A DNA stretch of 64,000 bases from positions 372,001-436,000 of the forward strand of contig KQ964265.1 of NCBI GenBank assembly GCA_001566295.1. Direction: 5' to 3'. This document shows positions 8,742-20,499 of this stretch, one piece after another. This DNA comes from Microdochium bolleyi. Taxonomy: Eukaryota; Ascomycota; Sordariomycetes; Xylariales; Microdochiaceae. The notes under the pieces were generated by a model. It saw only the letters and a program-made list of their open reading frames with translations, was not told the origin of the DNA and did not search any database. The first letter of the stretch is position 1. Each line of letters begins with the position of its first letter. The translations under genes were made by a program, and so were the position numbers.

Positions 8742-11700
8742 TCAAGTATACGCCAACCGCGACTCGTCCCAGCCAGGCCGGAGCTCTCCCGCCTCAAACG
8801 CCATGTCGAACGACGTCTCGTGGACATAGTCGACGCTCCACTCGACATCGACCTGCGCTCCCGCGGTGTCCATGCTCCAGACCATGACGGCGATCGTGTT
8901 CCCGCCAGCACCACCACCACCGCCTGTCGGATACTCTCCTCCCGTTGAGGAGGTAGAGTAGTCCAGAACTCCCGGCGGCACCGGGAAGTCGATCTGATTT
9001 CCGACGTGCGGGATGAACCTTCCGTACTGGTACCCGTTGACAAACAGCAGCGCGCGCAGCCGGCCCTTTGCCGCGTCGGGCGCGGTCAGTCTGAACGACA
9101 CCGAGACGTCCAGACCCCGCGGGACAGCGAGGGCGGGGACCTGGGTGCGGAAGATGCGCACGCCCGCGCCCTCGACGCGGAGGGACGACACGCCGCCCCC
9201 GCCCGTGGATCCAGCAGCGGCGTCGCCGAGGAGTGGCTGCCAGTCCTGGTCTGGGAACCCTGGGAGGTGCGCGCCGACGCGCTCCCCGTAAAGCCCACCT
9301 TCCGCGAGGAAGCCGCGGACCGGGTCGAGCACCTGGCGTGTGTCGCTGCCCGCGGTGCCGGCGATCTTCCAGGACGTGAAGCGCTGCTGTTGCTGCTGCT
9401 CGCGGCCGCTGGCCCCCGTGATGAGAGTTGCATTCAGGATGCCGCGCGGGTTCAGCGCCGCGGAGCGCTGGTCGTGGCCCATGTTGTCCATCAGGATCGT
9501 GAGCACGTTCTCGGCGCCGCCGTCGGCGGTGGCGGCGGCGAGCGTGGCGTTGGCGAAGGACAGCGTGATGTTCTGCGTGTCAATGTACGAGAGGCCGTGC
9601 CACGACCCGATGTACGCCCCGTTCAGCCACGCCGAGTACCCGAAAGCCGTGCCGCCCGAGAGGGAGAGGAAGATGCCAGTGGCGGCGTCGACCGAGCTGT
9701 TGGTGGTGGTGGTTGGGAAAGTCGCGCGGAAGATGTGCGTGCCCGCGTGGATGCCATACTCGTCGACGTAGAGGACCGGGTTATTGGGCGCGGGCGGTGT
9801 TGGATTGGTGGATGTGCTCTTGTTGGCGACTATTCCGGTACACGATGTCAGCGAAAGGCACTTTGGTCGCACTGCTCGATGGGTGAAAAGAAAACATGCT
9901 CACCGATCCAGGCACGACTAGACGCATCGTAACTTTTGCCAATCTCTGGCAGTCCGTCTGCAGTCTTCCAGCCTGTGAGAGAAGGAAGCTCAAACTTCGC
10001 TGGGATGCCGGCGAGTTTGCCCACTAGGACGCCGTGCTCGCGGGACTCGATCACGACGTCTTTGCCGTTCCAGCTCACTTTCTCAACGGTCTCTGGGGCG
10101 AAGACGCGGATCGTCGTGGCATTGGCAAGATCACCCTTGAGCGCAAGTGTCTGGCCATCAATTGAGGCCGAGCGGAGAAGGTAAGGACCTTGCACGAGGA
10201 CTAGTGACGATGCAGACTATTAGTACATCCATCTTGACCACTCGAGTCGAGGCTTGTTGGGTGATTTTCTCACTGTTATCCTTCGGCGGAGACTGCGGAT
10301 CACTGCTCAGCGAAGGCGACCAGAAGCGGTACGCGAACTCCCTGTCCAGCAGCACGACCCGGCTGCCATCGGGCAGGCCGAGCAGCGTCATCCCCGCGCG
10401 CTTCTGCGTGAACGACACCGCCACGCCGTGCTCGCCGCCGGTCGACACCTCGACCTCGGCGCACCCGTCGTCGGTGGAGGTCAAGACCTTGGCGCCGTCG
10501 ACGCCCTTGATGACGAACTCGCCGGACTCCCCCGCGGGGACCCACAGCGCGAGGACCTCCTTGCCGTCGAGCACGGCGTAGGTGAGGACCTCGGCGGTCG
10601 AGTAGAGCAGGGTCTTGGTGCCGAAGGTGAAGTCCGTGGGGAGGATCTTGGCCTGGTGGCCGTTTATCGTGATACTGGTGCCGTGCTGGGGGATTGTCAC
10701 TGTCGCGGATGTCAGCCACATCCAAATAACCCAGACCAGCTCAGCCACGATTAGTCTTCATGCTGCGGAAGAACGCCGCCGTCGGGCAAAGTGCGGCAGG
10801 GGGTACCAGTAAGTGGAAGAAGTCTGGCAGCGGGGCACTCACGTTCACCAGCAGACGTCTTGGCCTTGAGCTGGAACGTCTCGCGCGTCGAGGACGGCGA
10901 GTCGGCGTGCATGACGACGTAGAACGCGGCGCCCGTGTCCGGGTTGCGCAGCTCGGCCGTGGTTATTGCCGGGTTCGTGGTGTAGCTGGTGTTCTGTCCC
11001 GCGATTCACATCAGCTCACGGACGTTCGAATTTGGACTGTTGGGACTCTTTGCAGAGGTTCACGCGGAGAGACCACTTACGTTGCCTAGGCGGTTCGTGT
11101 ACGGGAGATCGTGTGCCACTATCGCAGAAGTTAGTCTCTGCTCTTGCATGAACCTTTGCCGAAAGGGACCTGCCATGCCTCTAGTGAATTGCGTCAAGAG
11201 CTTCGTCTCGTAGTACTTGTCCCAGATCCTGCGGTTCTCTGAGATCGGCGAGGAGTAGTCGTAACTCGTGGCTAGAGTTCATCATCGCTGTGTCAGCTTT
11301 CGTGATAGCCCTGCGAGATTTGCAGACAGAGAACGCAAAATAGTTTGCATAAAGCCATAGAAAGTACATACCAACGATCGGGGCCCCGTGATAACCCCAG
11401 TTCGTCCCGCCGTACAGCATATACAGACTGATCGCCGAGACGCGCTGGTAAATGAGGTTGCGGTAGAACATGTTGGCGAAGTCCGGGCCGATGTCTGAGG
11501 GACAGCCTCCGCGCGGTCCTCCCCATGGCTGTTCACGCATTGTAAATTGTCAGCGGTCCTGGAGACTCTCTTGTTTCTAGTCGGGGATACCAAGGCGAAG
11601 CGGTGATGGAAGACTTGCGTTGTAGCTGCCACCCTGGAACTCGGGCATGAAGTTCGGCTGCGATCTACGAGGGAGTGTCAGTGACTGGAACCACGTGTTG

Positions 11701-13089
11701 GCCCTGTACGGTGTTGTTACTTACGGCGATTGTTTGACAAAGTAGCTGCCGTATGTCAGTCAAAGCCTCATTCAAAAGTCCCCTCTGGTCACTCACTCGT
11801 AGTAGTTTGCGACTTTCTGAGTAATCTGTCAGCTCCAACCAGACCCAAACAGAAGAGGGAGTTGACGAAACTCACATAAGGCACGTACGCCCCATTCGTC
11901 CCCGTGCACTCGGACAGGTTGCAGCTCCAGCACGACGGGTAGCTGTCAAGGCCGACGACATCCATGTTGCCCATCTCGGAGCTGAAGTCGCGCGACCAGC
12001 TGTAGCCGTTCTGGAAGACACCGGGAGAGTCAGCTTCCCTTCTCTCCACGGGATTGTTCTGGCAATCTGCCTCCCAAGTCCAACATCAGGCACAATACTC
12101 ACCATGTTCGGCGCATTGTGCGTAAGCGGGACATCAATCCCGCTCTCCCGCGCATTATCGTACAGCTTCTGCATGTACTCTGCGACCACGGGGTTCAGCT
12201 CCTTCCTCGCGATGTTCTTCCACTGCCCGTTGAGCTCGTTCTCGAGCTGGTACAGGATCACGTTCCCGCCGTTGGTGACCAGGTGCGGCCTGATGACCCT
12301 CGCGATCTCCGTCATGTACGGCAGCCACGCCGCCGTGTACCGCGGGTCGTTGTCGCGCAGGGTCTTGCCGTACTCGCCCGTCGTGAGCCACAGGGGGAAA
12401 CCGCCGCCGTTGGCCTCGGCGTTGATGTACGGCCCCGGGCGGATGATCATGTACATGCCCAGCTCCTTGGCGAGGGTCATGATGGGCGTGAAGTTGTGCG
12501 CGCCGTGCGTGAAGTCGAGGGTGCCAGGGACGGGGGCGTGGTAGCCCCAGGAGTTATAGATGGAGAAGGCATTAAAACTGTGGGTGAGAATACAGATGTC
12601 AGATCAATGTCTGCATTTTGTGTCGCGAAGGTCCTCAGGTAAGGAATGGATATTGTGTGGCTCACTTACCCTGCGGCTTTGACCTTTTCGAGCAGATCCC
12701 TCCATAGCTCAGGGCTTAATGATCGTCAGTTGCGTGCTCACACTCAAGAGTGTGTCGAGGATTCTTACACGGGAATGCGAAAGTAATGGAACTGCACCAC
12801 GCTCGATGTTAGCTCTTGTACCGGTCTTTTAGTGTCAGTTTACTTAGCACACTGACCTCTCCTGAAAACACAAAGAGTCTCTGCCCATTGACGAAGAAGC
12901 TGTGATGGTCCCTGCACGCCGGGTGTGTCAGCTCGAGAACCGAGCCGCAAGAACAGATGCCTATACATACCATTGGACCAGGTCCGTAATGTTGTTGTCG
13001 TGGACGGGCCACTCAATAGACGGATCGTCCTGGGCCACGACCGAGGCCGCAAGGCCGAAGAGTGCAAGGCACTTTGCAATGAGTACCAT
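8742..13089 (-). CDS. Secreted GH35 beta-galactosidase (16 exons)
   Basis: Hydrolyses terminal beta-galactosides, typically in plant galactans or lactose. Hand-built exons: 13089-12971, 12911-12857, 12791-12769, 12714-12670, 12577-12103, 12010-11876, 11816-11797, 11745-11725, 11664-11619, 11528-11372, 11271-11170, 11118-11081, 10993-10843, 10699-10304, 10200-9904, 9829-8742; total 1055 aa, usual for fungal GH35. A signal peptide is clear ([20 protein letters not shown]). The TIM barrel carries [34 protein letters not shown], acid/base Glu195 in QLENELNG and nucleophile Glu306 in [11 protein letters not shown], then [10 protein letters not shown]. The C-terminal half has beta-sandwich/jelly-roll domains ([28 protein letters not shown]). 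All splice junctions keep phase; one donor is GC (AAC|GCAAGT at 11618) and exons 7 and 8 are only 20 and 21 nt. Confidence 0.92.
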
Positions 13090-13949
13090 GATTATTCACT
13101 CGGTCACGAAAAAAGCACGTTCCCAGTTACGGTGCAATCCAGCACGGTTGATAGTCTAGCAACTGACTGGCAGTTCACTGCCTTTTAAAGAAAACAATTC
13201 CAGTCTTCGGCCCCCGGGGCAAGTTGTGACGAAGCATGGCTGATCTCCACGGAACTGCGTCCGAATGTGACGCTTGGCTAGGATATGACAAGTACAGCTC
13301 GATTTTAGCCGTGAAGAGAAGTCTCGATCGACAGGTGCCGTGACATTGAGCCCACACGCTTCGTCCTTACAAATTTATCATGATGGAAGTCTCCGGGGCC
13401 CCGCATGCGGTGCTTGCCGCACCACTCACGAGCACGTCTCGGGATCGGATGCCCATGACGTTTGGCCGATGATCCTGGTTCCCGACCCCGGCTTCCGGCA
13501 TTTCGAACGCTGCAGATCGAGTTTCTCCGTCTCGTCGTCGTGGGCAAGTCTGCTCCGTTGTGCGGGGAACCTGGTCGGCCTTGCATGCAAACTTTATCAT
13601 TGTTTCTTCGCTGACTTGGTTCACTTTCACATGAAGAAATTCCAGAAGTTTGGCATTCGGAGGTTCAGATATGCAGGGTATCATAATCTTGCTTCAGCAG
13701 AACGTGCTGCATCAGACCATTTGCCTCAAGAGTGATATATAGCCTCATAATCGGCACTGCTCGAGAATCACGTCAGATGAGACTCACAAGGCCGGTGCGA
13801 TGGAGAAAAATGCTCGTACACTGCTAGATGACGGTCCATCGTTTCGACCTCACCGTCTCTGAGCCCTCGTCCTGCTTCTAGTCAATCTTGACAAATCGCT
13901 GGACTCCCGCCATCGCTTTCCCGCTGGGCTTAAAAGATGACCTCATCGG
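13090..13949. other. Intergenic: promoter side of GH35 beta-galactosidase
   Basis: Upstream region of GH35 and 3' flank of the MFS permease. It contains CCGGGG-type sequences listed separately. Open frames at 13305-13735 are not protein-like. Confidence 0.5.
13211..13219. promoter_or_regulatory. Candidate CreA/Cre1 carbon-repression site upstream of GH35
   Basis: CCCCCGGGG reads as SYGGRG on both strands and sits about 122 bases upstream of the GH35 start codon. A further CCGGGG is at 13393-13398. CreA repression of fungal lactase/beta-galactosidase genes is established; occupancy here is inferred from short motifs only. Confidence 0.3.
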
Positions 13950-15628
13950 TTAGCCGGACTTGTCTTTCTCTCCAGAGTTTAGTCGAGATGGAGAAGCCGC
14001 CGGCGCCACATCGATGGCAGCAGCAGCAGCCTGTTTCTCCGAGCAGTCACCCGCGTCTCTCACCTCTCCTGTCGTCCCGACCGAAGCCTCCTTCCGCCCC
14101 TGTCCTCCGCCAAAACCGCCATCCTCAGCAGCGTCTTCGACGCCCACCGCCGTCTCGTGGTGCTTCCTAGCCGTGTGCCTGTCCAGCCAGTGCATAGCCC
14201 AGACCATCCCGAGCATGACAAACACGACGACCACCATCGCGATGCCCCCGTTGCGCCAGTACGGCGCGTCGCTCGCCGGATACAGCACGATGCCCCAGAA
14301 GGTGTACAGACACGTGCTCGCGGCGTTCATCGCGTACAGGATGACCGCGCGCGCCGCGTCGTCGCCGCCGCGCTGGCAGATGATGCTCGCCCAGCCGTAG
14401 CTGACCGGGTTGACAATGTACGAGGTGCCCGAGAGGTAGAACGCGGCAAAGGCGCCCGCGAAGGTCAGCCGGTCGGGCGGGACGAGCAGCATGGCCGCGC
14501 ACACGAGCTGGAGCAGCGCCGCGAGCACGCCCATGGGCACCCGCCGGCCCGTGGCGTCGATGTGCACCGCCGCGAGGAAGTTGGAGACGATGCCCACGGC
14601 CTGGATGCCGAGCGGGTAGGTGTTGATCTGGGTCTGCGTGAAGTGGTCGTCGTAGTATTTCAGGTACAGCAGGAACGTGCCCTGCACGCAGTACGCCTCG
14701 AGGGCGCCCGTCACGACCGCGAAGAGGCACAGGATGTACAGCGCGGGGGAGCCGAAGACGCGCTTCAGCAGCGACCATGGCTGGATGTTGTGTCCATCGG
14801 GATTCTTGGGAGGGAGCCGGCTCAGGGCGAGCTCGCGCTCAGCCTTGTCGAGCCACCGCGCCGACGTGCGCTCGGGGGTGTCTGGGAAGTACAGGAAGCC
14901 CATGAGGGCGATGGGGCATGTGATGATGCCGTTGATGATGAACACCCACTGCCAGCCCGCGAGCCCGGCGTAGTTGTTCATGCCCTTGTGGATCGCCGTC
15001 ATCATGATGCCCGCGAACATGGTGCCCGCCTGGCCGGATGCTGTGAAGATGGCGGTCCGTTTGGCGATTTCACGGGGCTTCATCCACGAGCCGATCGTGT
15101 AGATGGTGCCGCAGTACGTGCTGGCCTCGGCGAGCCCCTGGAAGAAGCGCACCACGCAGAGCTGGGCATAGGTGGTGCAGCCGGCGCATGCCATGGTCAG
15201 GGCCGCCCAGACGAGGACCATGGAAGGCAGCCAGATCCGCGGGGCGATCTTCTGGATGATGATGCCGTGCGGGATCTGTCCGGCGACGGAGCCGGCCGTG
15301 AACATGGCGAGGATGACATTGTACTGGTTGCCCACAAGCCCGAGATCCTCCCGCAGGCCGGCGACGTACGCGTTTGCAAAGGCCGAGCGGTCGAGGTAGT
15401 TGAAGAACGAACTCAGGCAGCAGTACGTCAAGATGTAGAAGTCTGCGGGCGTGACAGGTCGTCTGTGAGTCAAGAGAAGAGGTAGGTTGAGATAGTGAGG
15501 AGAGACATGAACCTACCGAGCTTGCGCACCAAGCGCCGCTCTTCTTTGCTCTTAGACTCATCGCCGAGGAAAACGTCTCTGAGCCGCTGCGAGGTCGACT
15601 TTTCCGATCCCCCGTAGGTTGAAGCCAT
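13950..15628 (-). CDS. MFS permease, anion:cation symporter family (Dal5/Fen2-like)
   Basis: Two exons, 15628-15517 and 15442-13950, joined as G|AC, giving 534 aa. The N-terminus is a cytosolic leader with K/E-rich SKSKEERRLVRKL, then about 12 hydrophobic helices. DRSAFANAYVAGLREDLGL in the first loop and NQYNVILAMFTAGSVAGQIP in helix 2 are signatures of the allantoate/pantothenate/nicotinate permease family, as is WGIVLYPASDAPYWRNG near the end. The C-terminal 70 residues are a polar cytosolic tail. It should import an organic anion with protons at the plasma membrane; the substrate cannot be assigned. It lies just upstream of GH35 in the same orientation, 861 bp away, which is suggestive but not evidence of co-function. 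Confidence 0.88.
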
Positions 15629-16880
15629 TTCTCCAAGTCAAGGACTGTGAGAGCTGGATTTGTGAGTTGCCACCAATCACAAATGATTTGGTTTAGCTCC
15701 CGGGGCTAATATCACCTGCAGCTCAAGAATTGACGAATTGTTCTATTATGAACGAGCTTCTGGGGACTGCCAATTGCGTCCGAGTGATGGCATTTTACCC
15801 CTCTCCGCCAGCGACCAAAAGTGCTCATCAAGGTTCTCTCAAGGCCAAGACCCTTTGAGGCCACTGGAAGGTCATTACTGCCTTTCTGGAGAGTTGATGA
15901 TTGGTCCATCTTGCTAATTCTCTGGCTTTGATAGGCCAGAGGGCAATGGCTGCTTATCAGCGGTGGTGCAAGTCCACTTTCAGGGTCTTGTCTGCAAATT
16001 TGTGGTGGGGAGACCCTTGGCAGCGGTCCATGAGCATTGGACCAGCGAATCTATAAGCCTTGCTTGCTTTTCCATTGGTCTATAGAGACTCAGCGCAGCC
16101 TTGACAGTGTAAGCACATCGAAGAGTTCCCTGTTTCGCAGCTTGCATGCGAGGTCGTCTCAGACACGTGGGCGACTTGACTGTGCAGGTGTTCGACATTG
16201 AGAAATTGCGGTGCTTGATGCGGGAAAATGCGTTGGCGCCTCAGATCGGATGACTACCGTAGGGTAGATGCGGAAGTACCCGCGGGAACAGACATGGGAC
16301 ATGAGTGGATGTGGACGTGGCTGTAAGTACGCCGTGCGTGCGTGCATGTCGAGGTGGATAGATTAGCGAGGCGCCAGTGTGCTGAGGTTCGGAATGCTCA
16401 TGCCCGATCTCAGCGGGTGCCAAGCGCAGCCACAGGGCGGGTGCCGACGGCTCAGCCCCCGACGCTCGGAGCATGCAAGGGTTCTGCTTATTGCCGCCCG
16501 GAAATAATGGGATTTCCCACGGAGAACCACCCGGAGACCACGCTAGACGTGCAAGTGCGGGCGGTTGTTGCCCTCGGCAAGCCACCGATGACTTGTTGGA
16601 GATTCCTCTTCTGCTGTCATCCCTTCTTGTGTTTTTGACTTACCGGGCGATGCTTTGTTGTTTCGCCGTGTCACAACTCTGTCGACACTGAACGGGCGTT
16701 CCAACATGGTGCAGGACTCGACGCGTCCACTGCCACCACTGGGAGGAATTTGAGACTCTTGACCATTACAACCTGGGAACACGACACTTGAGGTCATCGA
16801 TATTGCCACTTTCTTGGTGGTTGTTGTGTCGACATACCGTCAACCGGACGAGGAAGTCTGACCCTCGCGCATCTGTCGCC
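15629..16880. other. Divergent intergenic region between two MFS transporter genes
   Basis: 1.25 kb between the start of the symporter-type permease (minus) and the DHA1-type transporter (plus), so it must hold both promoters. Short open frames such as 16241-16585 on the minus strand are not protein-like. No repeat or RNA gene seen. Confidence 0.5.
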
Positions 16881-18905
16881 ATGGAACCTCTCGAGATTGG
16901 CGCCAGGACTTCGCCGAGTCACGGCATGGAGGAAATGCCTTCTCCTACAGAATCGGCTCGAACCAGAACACTTGCTGAGGCAAATGCTTCTCACACAGGG
17001 CCGGGCGTCGACAACATCAACAGACCGCCGCCTGCGGGAGCAGACCGATCCGGCACGATGAGCGAATCGGACGCCTCGGTCTTCAACTCGGAAACACCCA
17101 TCACGTATCACTACCTAACCTTCCTCACGCCGCTCCCGAAGCTGAGCAAGTGTCCAGCACAGACGTCCAGCAGCTCGGGAGAGGGGAATCCCAGGAACCC
17201 CGGCTACCCTGATCTGTCAAAATACAGCAACCCCCTGCTCTGGCCAGGCAGTCGCAAAGCCATCATGGTGGCCATCTCGTGCTTTGCGACCATGTGCACG
17301 GCGTACACAGCGGGTGCCTACGCTCCCATGGTTGATCTGCTTGCTGCAGAGTACGGCACGACCCGGGTCGCTGCCCTGACAGGCATCACGCTCTTCTGCA
17401 TGGGCTTCGCGCTGGCGCCGATGGTCCTGGCACCATATTCGGAGGTCACCGGTCGGTATCCGGTGTTCGTGGTGGCGGGAGTCTTCTTCATCGTCTTCCA
17501 AGCCGTCTGCGGCCTGGCGCCGAATCTGGCCGCGCAACTTATCGCGCAGTTCCTTAAGGGTGCTGGAGCGAGTGTGTTCAGCACCATGGTTGGAGGCGTG
17601 ATTGCCGATCTGTACGACAAGGAGCAGCGCAACACGCCAATGGCGTTGTTCAGTGGCTCCGTGCTGGGTGGGACAGGTCTTGGTCCTCTAGTCGCGGCCC
17701 TCATGGTCCAGTATCTGGGATCTGGCTGGAAATGGGCTGTCTGGCATCAGGTCATCCTGGACGGCTTCGTGTTAGTGACTGTTGTCACGATGTTCCGAGA
17801 GAGTCGTGGATCGGTGCTGCTCTCGAAGAGGGCAAAGGTGCTGAACGAGTTTTACGACGAGCTCGAGGCGGGCGACATTTTTGGGGTGTGGATCGAAGCC
17901 GAGTCGACGAGCGGTGTCGGCCCCGACCAGCCTTCTGCGACACCAGACCATGATCTTACCGATGTTGAGAAAGGCGGCGGACATATCGACCAGGCCAGAC
18001 CGGCAAAACTCCAACGCATCCGGTGGATTGTGAAAGAGGACGAGCAGCGGGCATCCATTAGTCAGATGGTGAGGGCATCACTCACCCGACCGTTCTACTT
18101 TCTCTTCACCGAGCCGATTGTCTTCTTCTTCTCGCTCTGGGTCTCATTTGCGTGGGCGGTACTGTACCTGACATTTGCCTCGATCCCGCTCGTGTACCGG
18201 CGCGTCTATGGCTTCAGCGTTGCGCAGGCCGGCCTCGTCTTTTCCGCCATGATCATCGGGGCCGGTGTGGCCACGTGCGGTGGCCTGTACTCGGAACAGC
18301 TCCTCAAGCACCCTGCGTGGCAGAGCGGCAAGGGCGGCGAAGACAGCGGCGATCGCGGTGACAGCGTACTCCAGCAGCAGCGCGACAGCAGGTTCTGGAA
18401 GTTTATACGCCGCAAGTTCCCCGTCGAGTCGCCCGAGTCGCGCCTGTACTTCACCTGCCTGACATCCACTTTTCTGCCGCTCGGCCTGTTCCTGTTCGGC
18501 TTCTCAGCGCGCCCGGAAGTGCACTGGGTCGTGCCCGCGATCGGGATCTTCTTCGCGAGTATGGGCATCTACTTTGTGTACCTCGCCACATTCAACTACC
18601 TCGCCGACACTTACCAGACGTACGCGTCGTCTTCGCTCGCGGCGCAGTCGTTCTGCCGGAACGTCCTCGGCGGCGTGTTCCCCCTGGTCACGGGCGCGAT
18701 GTTCACGAACCTCGGCGAGGCTGCCTCGGGGGGCCTGTTGGGTGGTGTCGCCACCGTCTTGACTGTTGTCCCATGGGTACTGGTGTTCTTTGGCGAGTCG
18801 ATCCGGCAGCGAAGCAAGTTTGCCGTGGTAAGTGTTCTCCAAGTCGACGATGGCTGAGGTGTGAGTTTCTGCTAACAAGGTTGACAGGCATTGGGTCGGA
18901 AGTGA
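16881..18905 (+). CDS. MFS transporter, DHA1 drug/polyamine exporter type
   Basis: Two exons, 16881-18827 and 18888-18905, giving 654 aa. I chose the ATG at 16881 for its strong context (GTCGCCATGG); the frame is open upstream to 16788. The first exon reads on to a stop at 18857, but a GTAAGT donor after GTG and an acceptor CAG|GCA restore the usual C-terminus RSKFAVALGRK. About 125 polar residues precede helix 1 (ITYHYLTFLTPLPKL, then PLLWPGSRKAIMVAISCFAT). APYSEVTGRYPVFV is the motif A-like loop of the TPO/FLR1 group. A long polar central loop (about 330-390) and another insert (about 475-510) separate helices. It probably exports toxic compounds or polyamines at the plasma membrane; the substrate is unknown. 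Confidence 0.85.
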
Positions 18906-19335
18906 CGGCTTGCCACTTCGCTCGTAGGATGTGGCGGAGGCTTCAAGCGATGCATTGTATAGATAATCTTCGGAAATTATATGCACATAATATAACACTC
19001 GAGAATGATACAATAGGGTACTCAAGATTGAGCGGATGCAGGGTTGTTCTTTGTGACCTGAAGCTGGCTTGGAAGCCGGCAAGGTCGGAGCGTACATGTG
19101 TGCATAAAACTATGTGCAAATTATGCAAATGCACAAGATTCTCACGCCCCGCCCACCAGACGTCATGAGGGGTCCTGCTACAACTTTTTTGGCTTCGCGA
19201 CCGCAGACCAGCCTCGGAAACAAGCCGTTCTCTACGACATTGCGACAAGCGAACGCGCTCACGCAGCCAAACGCTCGACAGTAGCCTGAAACTACCGACG
19301 ATCGGATCTGTTCACACCACCAAACCCGAACCATC
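18906..19335. other. Intergenic, promoter of the PBDC1 homologue
   Basis: 430 bases between two plus-strand genes. An AT-rich patch lies around 18950-19015. No gene seen. Confidence 0.5.
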
Positions 19336-20130
19336 ATGGACGAGCTCGGTCACACCGGCCCCATCCCGGCCGACTTCGACGCCGAGAACGCGGACAACAA
19401 CGAGGATGTGAGCAGCACTCCACGGCGTTGAGAATACCCGTTTGCACAGCTACTGACATGTCCGCCTCGCCGACCAGATTGAGAAGCAGTTCTCCGTGAA
19501 GGGTCTGTCCCCTCCCACCCTCTCGTCAACTTCAACCGTCCACCACAAGCTGTCCCCCCTCGATTTACCCTCGGCTAACCCTCGCCGCGTGTCTCTCCCC
19601 CTCTGCAGCGGTCCAACACCTCGAGACCTACTGGGCCATCCTCGAGAAGGTCCCCGGCTCGAAGCTGCGCCTGACCAAGATCGACGACGAGATCCTCGAG
19701 CACCTGAAGCGCGACTTCCCGGAATTTGACCCGGCGGCGACGATCGACGAGGACGAGCTCAAGAGCAAGTCCGGCAAGGAGCGGTGGCGCAAGTTCATGA
19801 TGGCGTACGAGAAGCGCGTCGACGACTACAACTTTGGCACGATCGTGCGGACGGCGGCGAACGTCGAGTATGAGGAGCACACGACCATATTTGGTGAGTT
19901 CCTGCTGCTACTATCTACTGAGATTTGCACGGGGTGTGGCTTCTTGTGGCTTCGTCGCACAACGCTTTCCAGCTGGTTTATTGGAATGTCGAGCGGAAAA
20001 GAGTACGATTAAGCTAACGCTGTATGGCCAAACAGTTCCGCGAATGCAGTTCTACGCGCTCGAGATTGCGAGGAACAGGGCCGGCCTGAACGACTGGATC
20101 CACGAGAAGGCCTCTCGCGCGAAGAAATAG
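19336..20130 (+). CDS. PBDC1: PBDC1 / Ypl225w (Chp1) homologue
   Basis: Four exons, 19336-19407, 19478-19502, 19609-19893, 20036-20130, giving 158 aa; the second exon is 25 nt. Recognised features of the small PBDC1 family (PF04669) are QHLETYWAILEKVPGSKLRL, IDDEILEHLKRDFPEF, the lysine-rich KSGKERWRKFMMAYEKRVDDYNF block and the C-terminal VPRMQFYALEIARNRAGLND. The old name, polysaccharide biosynthesis domain, is misleading: work on the yeast protein Ypl225w/Chp1 describes a ribosome-associated chaperone for newly made eEF1A. The protein here ends with a basic tail (EKASRAKK). Phases 0, 1 and 1 close correctly at all three introns. Confidence in the family is high; the chaperone role is transferred from yeast. 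Confidence 0.88.
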
Positions 20131-20499
20131 GCGGCGATGCTTACGGCGGAGCTGCTGGAGGAACAACAGGGATTCTCCTGGCGAGCGTAGAGCTCTCGGT
20201 ATTCTGGGACGGACAGGCTATACAGGCATCCGGACTCCCTGATCATGTTCACACAGGTCATTTTCTCGTGCCGTGGGATGCCACGGCTAAAACCAGAGGC
20301 AAATCGGAAAAGAATCGTGATTTTCAGCCCTATCTCAGCTTCAGCATGCTCTCATGTGTAGCGTATATTCGTCAGCTCTCTGCAATCCTTGTGCACCTCA
20401 CACGAACTTCCTGAACCGGGCCATGAAAAGAGGACCCCCAGACTCGGGATTGCAGCGATCATCCATATTGTATCCTGCTCCCTTCCTCTCTGCGCGGCC
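20131..20499. other. Convergent intergenic region, PBDC1 homologue and Nudix gene
   Basis: 369 bases between two 3' ends. No gene or strong motif seen. Confidence 0.5.

Noticed and set aside
14157..15485. 442-codon plus-strand ORF
   Set aside because: Antisense to the MFS permease; Arg/His/Asp-rich composition typical of a GC-rich shadow frame, while the minus strand codes a clear transporter.
18828..18857. Unspliced C-terminus of the DHA1 transporter
   Set aside because: The sequence after 18827 starts with a GTAAGT donor, and splicing to 18888 gives the family-typical end.
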